The notes beneath the pieces were generated by a model. That model was not told the origin of the DNA, did no database searches, and saw only the letters and a list, made by a program, of their open reading frames with translations. This document shows positions 1 through 12,500 of a stretch of 12,500 nucleotides of DNA, piece after piece; positions within the stretch are counted from its first letter, which is position 1, and each line of letters begins with the position of its first letter. Source of the stretch: Halisarca cf. caerulea (Eukaryota; Porifera; Demospongiae; Chondrillida; Halisarcidae); NCBI GenBank assembly GCA_963170055.1, contig CAUJGJ010000001.1, positions 3,528,701 to 3,541,200 of the forward strand, read 5' to 3'. Both the position numbers and the translations under genes were made by a program.

Positions 1-637
1 CCCAGGTTGGTGCAGGTCTACTTTTGTAGACCCCCAGGTTGGTGCAGGTCTGCTTGTGTAGACCCCAGGTTGGTGCAGACCTGCTTGTGTAGACCCCAGG
101 TTGGTGCAGGTCTGCTTGTGTAGACCCCAGGTTGGTGCAGGTCTGCTTGTGTAGACCCCAGGTTGGTGTAGGTCTGCTTGTGTAGAGCCCAGGTTGGTGC
201 AGGTCAGCTTGTGTAGACCCCCAGGTTGGTGCAGGTCTGCTTGTGTAGACCCCAGGTTGGTGCAGGTCTGCTTGTGTAGACCCCAGGTTGGTGCAGGTCA
301 GCTTGTGTAGACCCCCAGGTACGTGCAGGTCTACTTTTGTAGCCCCCAGGTTGGTGCAGACCTGCTTGTGTAGCCCCCAGGTTGGTGCAGGTCTGCTTGT
401 GTAGAGCCCAGGTTGGTGCAGGTCTGCTTGTGTAGACCCCAGGTTGGTGCAGACCTGCTTGTGTAGAGCCCAGGTTGGTGCAGGTCTGCTTGTGTAGCCC
501 CCAGATTGGTGCAGGTCTGCTTGTGTAGACCCCAGGTTGGTGCAGACCTGCTTGTGTAGACCCCAGGTTGGCGCAGGTCTGCTTGTGTACACCCCACGTT
601 GGTGCAGGTCTGCTTGTGTAGACTCCACGTTGGCACA
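1..637. repeat. 31-bp minisatellite, about 20 copies, cut by the window edge
   Basis: Tandem units of about 31 bp (some 32 bp with an extra C in the C-run) run from the first base. Each unit reads roughly CCCAGGTTGGTGCAGGTCTG followed by CTTGTGTAGAC. The last unit, near 620-640, decays into unique sequence. Units come in subtypes: a CTACTTTTGTAG type (near 20 and 325), a GGTCAGC type (near 202 and 297), and a type with a GCAGACCTGC core (near 76, 357, 452 and 543). The array is non-coding in appearance. Open frames across it exist only because three 31-bp units make 93 bp. Confidence 0.95.
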
Positions 638-639
638 GG

Positions 640-1167
640 CCTACCTGCAAATAGTGCTCATATTTTATGGTCACAAGGTGTAGGTGTAGAAGTACTCATA
701 AATGTGAGGGTTCCCAAAGATTTAAGACATTGTATGTAATATTATACCAAATTTTTACACGGGCATATGCATGAAATATGGCCCTTGATTTCGAACATTG
801 CGTGACCACACTCCATGGCTCCTAAGCCTGTGCTGTTTGGATCTGAGTGCACCCATACACACATGCACTTAGTACGTATATGTACATGTTCGCCCGCAGT
901 GCCTGATGTCAGCTCCTGGCTGTAGTAATGTCCACAGATGCTTCAGTGCCTCCTTCTGTGGCATACAGGAGTGTGTATACAATCAGAGAAGCCTGGTTGT
1001 GTGTGTGTGCATATGCATACCTATGTTTGCCTTACCATATACTGTACTGCCGGTGTATCCAGATTTGATCTAATTGCAAAGCTGGCTATCTTTCTTCACG
1101 CATCATAGCCTCACTTCCCAGCAGGATGGTTAATGTGGTGATTTATCAGAGCCACAGTCTTTCAAAG
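640..1167. other. unassigned sequence, no supported gene
   Basis: I see no convincing gene here. The + frame is open from about 873 to 1073 and contains a cysteine-rich stretch (for example CSNVHRC), following a possible acceptor ending at 899. It matches no family I recognise, has no clear donor, and contains short GT and TG-rich stretches. I treat it as probably non-coding. Confidence 0.4.
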
Positions 1168-1169
1168 TA

Positions 1170-1355
1170 CAGTCAGACCTCACTTATCCTCACACATCCG
1201 TTCTGGATGAAATTGCAGATAAAGCGAGGGAACTGGATAAATGAGGGAGCAGTAATATAGTGTACAGTAGAATTATTGCAGATTTGCTACGATAAATCTT
1301 CCACAGATGGCTAGGAAACTGGCTATTCGAGGTGCATATAAGTGAGATCTCACTG
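1170..1355. mobile_element. pogo/Tigger-like inverted-repeat element remnant (MITE-sized)
   Basis: The left end reads CAGTCAGACCTCACTTAT (from 1170). The reverse complement of the right end reads CAGTGAGATCTCACTTAT (ending at 1355), so the terminal inverted repeats agree at 16 of 18 positions. A TA precedes the left end and a CA follows the right end, fitting an eroded TA target duplication. The CAGT...ACCTC...TTAT end style is typical of pogo/Tigger-type elements. At about 186 bp with no coding capacity it would be non-autonomous. The family name is inferred from end style only. Confidence 0.6.
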
Positions 1356-1628
1356 CATTCGAAAACTTTCTTCAAGACATATATCACTATTGCAGTACAC
1401 ACACTAAGTTAATCAAGTTATGTAAATGCCTGGATTGCTGCAATAGATCCTGTATCCACTCACTATCAGCTGAGGAGCACTTGAACACCTGGAGTTATTT
1501 CTCTCCCTTGTTTCTCATATTGCCTGATACGTACCCAGCAGAGAATCAGCTCACACACATGTGATCCAATAAGTCTAGCATGTTCCTACGTTGGCACTCC
1601 TTATTTATTTCATTACACTGTCAGGTAG

Positions 1629-1834
1629 ATGATATGTACACGTACTCATTGCGACACTGCAAAGTAGAGAATATGTGCATTGCAACACTGCAGTGGCAAT
1701 GATATGTACATATACCCATTGCGACACTGCAAAGTAGAGAATATGTGCATTGCAACACTGCAGTGGCAATGATATGTACATGTACCCATTACAACACTGC
1801 AAAGAAGAGGGTACAAACACCTACACATTGCGAC
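1629..1834. repeat. 70-bp tandem repeat, about 2.8 copies
   Basis: GATATGTACA recurs at 1631, 1701 and 1771, a spacing of exactly 70 bp. Each full unit has two related halves, one with CATTGCGACACTGCAAAGTA and one with GCATTGCAACACTGCAGTGG, so it may itself come from an older 35-bp duplication. The third copy is diverged and incomplete. Minus-strand open frames here arise from the repetition. Confidence 0.85.
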
Positions 1835-1947
1835 ATATCTGGTGTGTTGTTTGAGGTCACTTTGTTTTATGAGATAGTCTCCTAATGACAAGGTGACATG
1901 TATGTATTATGGATGTGTCCACATATGATCTATTAAAATGGAGGTGC

Positions 1948-1952
1948 TGTGT

Positions 1953-2037
<85 letters not shown>

Positions 2038-2081
2038 CCTGCGTGCCTGCGTGTGTGCATGGGTGCATGTGTGTATGTGTA
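1948..2081. repeat. (TG)n microsatellite with degenerate TGCG/TGCC tail
   Basis: Nearly pure TG dinucleotides run from 1948 to 2033, with one TA interruption near 1957. They are followed by an imperfect GTGCGTGCC-type tail to about 2081. Predicted Cys-Val or His-Thr repeat peptides here are artefacts. Confidence 0.97.
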
Positions 2082-2210
2082 TTTCACAGGTGGAAAACCT
2101 CAGTCACAACTGTTTCTTGTTTTGTTCTGCCTGAATAATTCATTAGTTCTGTGGTTCAGCTGTGGGGAGGTGTTCCAGCTGGCTTCCCATTCTGCTATGT
2201 TTCCCTCCAG

Positions 2211-2252
2211 CAGCACCACCTCATGAATTCACCAGCAGTACTAGCCTCTTAT
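2211..2252 (+). CDS. weak candidate exon in an unrecognised + strand gene
   Basis: A pyrimidine-rich acceptor (TATGTTTCCCTCCAG) ends at 2210 and a good donor (GTAAGG) begins at 2253. The 42-nt interval is open in two frames, one reading QHHLMNSPAVLASY. A further acceptor (CCATTTTCAG) ends at 2288 and leads into a frame open to 2453, but the gap would be only 36 nt and no convincing donor closes that second exon. It could belong to the gene that ends at 3401. I recognise no family, so this rests on splice signals alone. Confidence 0.2.
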
Positions 2253-2664
2253 GTAAGGGGTGATGTCTTGTTTTCCTGCCATTTTCAGCTGTTGCTAACA
2301 GATAAGCCATCCATTTTGGGAATGCCCCAACAATATGCGTACTCTTTAGGAGGTTATATTCAATCTGATGCCATTCGCAGCACACACTGTGGTGATGCCA
2401 TAGAGCAGAGTGGGTGTGATGTCAATAGATGTGGTTTGCATGCAGCATGGTAGAGACTGTCCCTGAAGCACGGTCTGGGATGCTCAGAATAGCATCTCCC
2501 TGAGTTAAACCTTCCTACTTTAAGTAGACAGATTGGAATGCGAGAAGTGACACTGCCCTTGTGTGACACTGGGATGCCATCGTATCACTATCAACCAGTT
2601 GCTATGATATGAGTGCTTGTGAATGCTCTGTCAAGAGTCTGTTCACTTGTGATGATATTGTCCA

Positions 2665-2833
2665 CTTGTGCACAGGTGTGAGGGTCCTGTCCTTGTGCGC
2701 AGGTGTGAGGGTCCTGTGCTTGTGAACAGGTGTGAGGGTCCTGTGCTTGTGCACAGGTGTGGGGGTCCTGTGCTTGTGAACAGGTGTGGGGGTTCTGTGC
2801 TTGTGCACAAGTGTGGAGGTCCTGTGCTTGTGT
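2665..2833. repeat. 27-bp minisatellite, about six copies
   Basis: Units of the form CTTGTGCACAGGTGTGAGGG followed by TCCTGTG repeat every 27 bp. GTGCAC and GTGAAC versions alternate in the middle of the array, suggesting a 54-bp higher-order unit. Because 27 is a multiple of three, frames stay open on both strands as nine-residue repeats; I read these as artefacts. The array ends about 100 nt before the exon at 2931 and would lie in the preceding intron. Confidence 0.9.
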
Positions 2834-2930
2834 TGCATAAGCAACCATATATTTTGTACATCTGCAAACATGTGTATGTATGTCTGTGTGCACATGCACA
2901 TGTGCACACATGCACATGATTTACATACAG

Positions 2931-2992
2931 AGACCACTTTCCAAGCAGTCGCGCACTTGGTCCATCATCCATAGCAGTCGCAAAGACCATAG
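2931..2992 (+). CDS. penultimate coding exon of unrecognised + strand gene
   Basis: The acceptor TTTACATACAG ends at 2930 and the donor AG|GTACAC begins at 2993. The 62-nt exon starts in phase 0 and ends two bases into a codon. Those two bases plus the first base of the next exon complete an Arg codon (AG|G). Translated, it gives RPLSKQSRTWSIIHSSRKDH and then the split Arg, which runs straight into the next exon with no stop. The phase match across the 324-nt intron is the main support. The opposite strand is also open and has its own acceptor-like CCTCCACAG, so the strand is not fully certain. Confidence 0.5.
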
Positions 2993-3268
2993 GTACACCT
3001 GTGGAGGGCATATACAGGAATGAGACCAGGGTGGGGTGGGGCAAACTTAGACTCCTATAGACTAAGGGTGTGTGTAGTGTAATAAGTACTGTACAAGTGT
3101 AAATGTATGGAGACTATTGGGGGAGGGGTTAAAAGGGGTAGGTGGCAGCAACAGTAAGGCAGTATTTTGGCTTTCAATGTACAAGTATGCTCACATGCCC
3201 ATCTCTGTTTTAATATAGAGTGCATGTGTTTAAACCTTTGCGTGTGTAAACTTTCACATTTTGTACTT

Positions 3269-3269
3269 C

Positions 3270-3300
<31 letters not shown>

Positions 3301-3316
3301 CCTCCCTTGGCTGCAG
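3269..3316 (+). promoter_or_regulatory. (TC)n polypyrimidine tract and 3' splice site
   Basis: A long TC run is followed by CTCCCTCCCTTGGCTGCAG, whose AG ends at 3316. This is an unusually strong polypyrimidine tract and acceptor directly before the terminal exon at 3317, and it sets the strand of that exon. Confidence 0.75.
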
Positions 3317-3401
3317 GACCTTTGTCAGTGCTGTCCTGCATGGGATTAAGAGCACAAAATACAGCCTAGTGGAAGATGAGGATGATATCTTCATGAAATG
3401 A
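3317..3401 (+). CDS. terminal coding exon of unrecognised + strand gene
   Basis: After one base that finishes a split Arg codon, the exon encodes 27 residues and a TGA stop at 3399-3401. It starts TFVSAVLHGIKSTKY and ends SLVEDEDDIFMK. The other two frames hit stops early, and the amino-acid composition is normal rather than repeat-like. The acidic end followed by a short hydrophobic-basic tail looks like a real protein C-terminus. I do not recognise the family and assign no function. With the exon at 2931 it gives 48 continuous residues. Earlier exons must lie upstream and were not resolved. Confidence 0.65.
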
Positions 3402-3476
3402 AGGGGCCAGTTGCCGCCCTACCTTCACTGGTTTTCCATACTTGTAGCCATTGTATCAGCAGAATATATGTATTGA

Positions 3477-3478
<2 letters not shown>

Positions 3479-3528
<50 letters not shown>

Positions 3529-3547
3529 ACGCGTGTGTGTGTGTGCG
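3479..3547. repeat. (GT)n microsatellite
   Basis: GT dinucleotides with a GCACGC interruption near 3527-3532. It lies in the probable 3' UTR of the gene ending at 3401. Confidence 0.97.
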
Positions 3548-3593
3548 TTTTGGAGTATACAGTATATATATGGGAATAATACATTTCTCATCA

Positions 3594-3596
<3 letters not shown>

Positions 3597-3646
<50 letters not shown>
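3597..3646. repeat. (AC)n microsatellite
   Basis: A pure AC run of 25 units, 49 bp downstream of the GT tract and in inverted orientation to it, so the two can base-pair on one strand. Confidence 0.97.
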
Positions 3647-3649
<3 letters not shown>

Positions 3650-3867
3650 ATGTTTGTATCTTGTGGTTGATTTTCTATTCAGTTTTCTTCAATTAATGTT
3701 TTTCATTGGTCACATCACCAGATGTAAGATTCATTGATTCTTGTCAACTTCAATTTGGATGTTACAATTTCAATTTCTACATGTCATTGTGCATGCCCAT
3801 ATTATCATGAAAATTGTGATTTAAAATTAATATCACAGTAATATTTTAATAAGGTAACATTAATAAA

Positions 3868-5040
3868 TGATTAATTTGTGATGTAGCATGATCTAGGAGA
3901 AATTTGAAGCTTTACAAAATTTGTAGTATTGAAGTTCACAAACCAGTAGATCCCTCACATGCATGACAATGTTCCTTGAGGTGGACAGCACCTCTACACC
4001 AGCCCTATAGCCAGCTGCATGCATGTACACGCGGACTGAGGTTGGAATGAGGTTGTGTATATATTAATAGACTAAGTATATGTGTAGAGTTACACATCAT
4101 TTATCTAACACTGGTCTATCTGAAAACCTCTGAACTGATCTGTGAATCCCCATCACCAGGTTGTGTTCAATCACATGTGTAGTTTAGAATAATCTATCTG
4201 TGGTACACATGCAATCTATATCTACACACCGAGATTTAATTATCCAACATCTGGTTTATATCCAACACCTGGTCTATTCACGAGGAACATATACACATGA
4301 TCAGAAGAACCACAGACTGTGATACACGCGTACCGGTATCATAGAGAGTCTGTGGATAAATGAGGGCCAACAGGTCTAGTGTAATACTGCATGGACGACG
4401 TGTCAACACAAGTTACAGTATTATGTATACGTATGTTGTCCACAGCCATGTGTGTGCACAGAGCACCATTTTCTTTGATCAGGGTGTGCACACCAAGTTG
4501 AAAAGTTTGCTTGAGGAAATTACGACAACATCATTCCTTGAAGTAGCTCATTTCCTTTGAAGATATGTGTAATTGCTAGCTGCCAACCTCAAACACATGT
4601 AGTGCTATTTCAACTATTGCATTCTGGCAACGTGTAAGGCTTGCCTGTAGAGTCAAAGGCCAGAGGGCATGTTGTGGGTTTGTGTAGGGCTTGTCGGTAA
4701 GTACCCCATGCGGGTACCTCGATGGGTTCTGTTTAACATGAGGTGCTATCCTTCCTGAATTCAGTGCGATAGCACGTGATAGTGGAAATCATATAATCTT
4801 CCACACTTGTTATTGAGGTTTGATGCATGCACCTAATTGCGAAGTGCCGCTCTGTCTGTTGCCATTGGCAATACTAGTGTATTCATGATCACATGCGGCT
4901 GCTAGGAGACCACACCTTGCAACATGGCTTCCCCACAACACACGCAATACCAACTGGTCACACACCTCACGCACAAGCAACCAACTGCACATTGGGGTTT
5001 CCGTCAGTCACTCACTGCCAAGCAGTGGAAGAAATGTCAG
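3868..5040. other. intergenic region between convergent genes
   Basis: This lies between the + strand gene ending at 3401 and the 3' end of minus-strand ZMAT2. I see no supported gene. A + frame at 4360-4560 is open for 66 codons and ends in a plausible-looking GVHTKLKSLLEEITTTSFLE after a TTTGATCAG acceptor-like site, but nothing ties it to a family. There is a hairpin at 4310-4355. A small perfect inverted repeat, GTACCC...GGGTAC, sits near 4701-4717. No canonical AATAAA was found for ZMAT2 on the minus strand just below 5117. Confidence 0.5.
4310..4355. repeat. inverted repeat (hairpin)
   Basis: CCACAGACT (4310-4318) pairs perfectly with AGTCTGTGG (4347-4355). Inside that, GTGATAC (4319-4325) pairs with GTATCAT (4336-4342) with one G-T wobble, leaving a 10-base loop and a 4-base AGAG bulge. 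It could be a transposon-derived foldback or chance; no tRNA or known RNA family is evident. Confidence 0.5.
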
Positions 5041-5116
5041 TACATATGAAGGAAAGAAAACAGTAAAATAAAGGATTTGGGTACATCGCATGCAAAGAAT
5101 GAAGTCCAAAAGCACA

Positions 5117-9210
<4,094 letters not shown>

Positions 9211-9294
9211 TTTTCTTAAAAAATGGCGACGTAAACTAAACTACATGTACAGTAGCTCCAATTTATTGTACCGTACACTTTCGTATATTGAGCC
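9211..9294. promoter_or_regulatory. 84-bp bidirectional promoter / shared 5' leader between ZMAT2 and FAM114A
   Basis: The two start codons face away from each other with 84 bp between them. The interval has a YY1-like AAAATGGCGAC at 9220-9230 on the + strand, a CCAAT at 9258-9262, and no TATA box I would trust. The ATG at 9223 would make a three-codon upstream frame (ATG GCG ACG TAA) if FAM114A transcripts begin before it. Promoter activity is inferred from geometry. Confidence 0.7.

Positions 9295-12500
<3,206 letters not shown>

Larger units (their letters stand above)
3402..3867 (+). other. probable 3' untranslated region with candidate poly(A) signal
   Basis: Downstream of the TGA there is no further open frame of note. 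The first canonical AATAAA on this strand after the stop is at 3862-3867, in AT-rich sequence, which would give a 3' UTR of about 470-490 nt. The GT and CA tracts at 3479-3547 and 3597-3646 fall inside it. The extent is inferred from the hexamer alone. Confidence 0.4.

Noticed and set aside
204..674. Minus-strand 156-codon and 101-codon open frames in the 31-bp array
   Set aside because: They follow the repeat exactly, with near-identical 31-residue blocks arising from three 31-bp units, and have no unique sequence or splice context.
1857..2226. Cys-Val and His-Thr repeat reading frames over the TG tract (and similar frames at 3391-3737, 5008-5558, 7875-8175, 8637-9003, 9602-9853, 10042-10541)
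   Set aside because: Dinucleotide repeats are open in several frames on both strands; these are simple-repeat artefacts rather than proteins.
2591..3044. Nine-residue repeat proteins on both strands over the 27-bp array
   Set aside because: A 27-bp unit without stops stays open in multiple frames automatically; there is no family match.
4360..4560. + strand 66-codon frame ending GVHTKLKSLLEEITTTSFLE...
   Set aside because: One acceptor-like site and a plausible peptide tail, but no partner exon, no family match and no phase support.

Overview
This window looks like nuclear DNA from an animal, probably a marine invertebrate. The genes are split into short exons by mostly short GT-AG introns (100 to about 1350 nt). 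Intergenic and intronic DNA is full of long GT/CA microsatellites, minisatellites and small inverted-repeat transposon remnants. A sponge or a similarly compact early-branching animal would fit, but that is inference. I saw no bacterial, phage or CRISPR features.

Layout. 1-640 is a 31-bp minisatellite. 640-2900 is mostly non-coding: a small pogo-like inverted-repeat element, a 70-bp tandem repeat, a GT tract, a 27-bp minisatellite and some weak candidate exons. 2931-3401 holds the last two coding exons of a + strand gene whose family I do not recognise. Its 3' untranslated region carries a GT tract followed by a CA tract, able to pair as a long hairpin. 3870-5116 is intergenic. 5117-9210 is a complete eight-exon minus-strand gene. 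Assembled by hand it gives 208 residues and matches ZMAT2 (yeast Snu23), the C2H2 zinc-finger protein of the U4/U6.U5 tri-snRNP. Only 84 bp separate its start codon from that of the divergent + strand gene, which starts at 9295 and runs off the right edge. That gene's first four coding exons match the FAM114A/NOXP20 family: an acidic N-terminus, a Gly-Trp repeat, the GQGIS segment, and the start of the next conserved block.

Every exon junction in ZMAT2 and FAM114A was checked for GT-AG and for reading phase, and all are consistent. The two genes probably share one very short bidirectional promoter. ZMAT2 acts in pre-mRNA splicing and FAM114A in Golgi/Rab2-related trafficking, so their pairing does not imply a common pathway.

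The most unusual aspect is how simple repeats sit against the splice sites. On each gene's sense strand, UG tracts lie within 0-27 nt of three 5' splice sites, and CA tracts lie about 30-36 nt before two 3' splice sites. One FAM114A donor is the first GT of a GT microsatellite. A 1-kb, 26-bp minisatellite fills most of one ZMAT2 intron. I found no convincing new multi-gene system.
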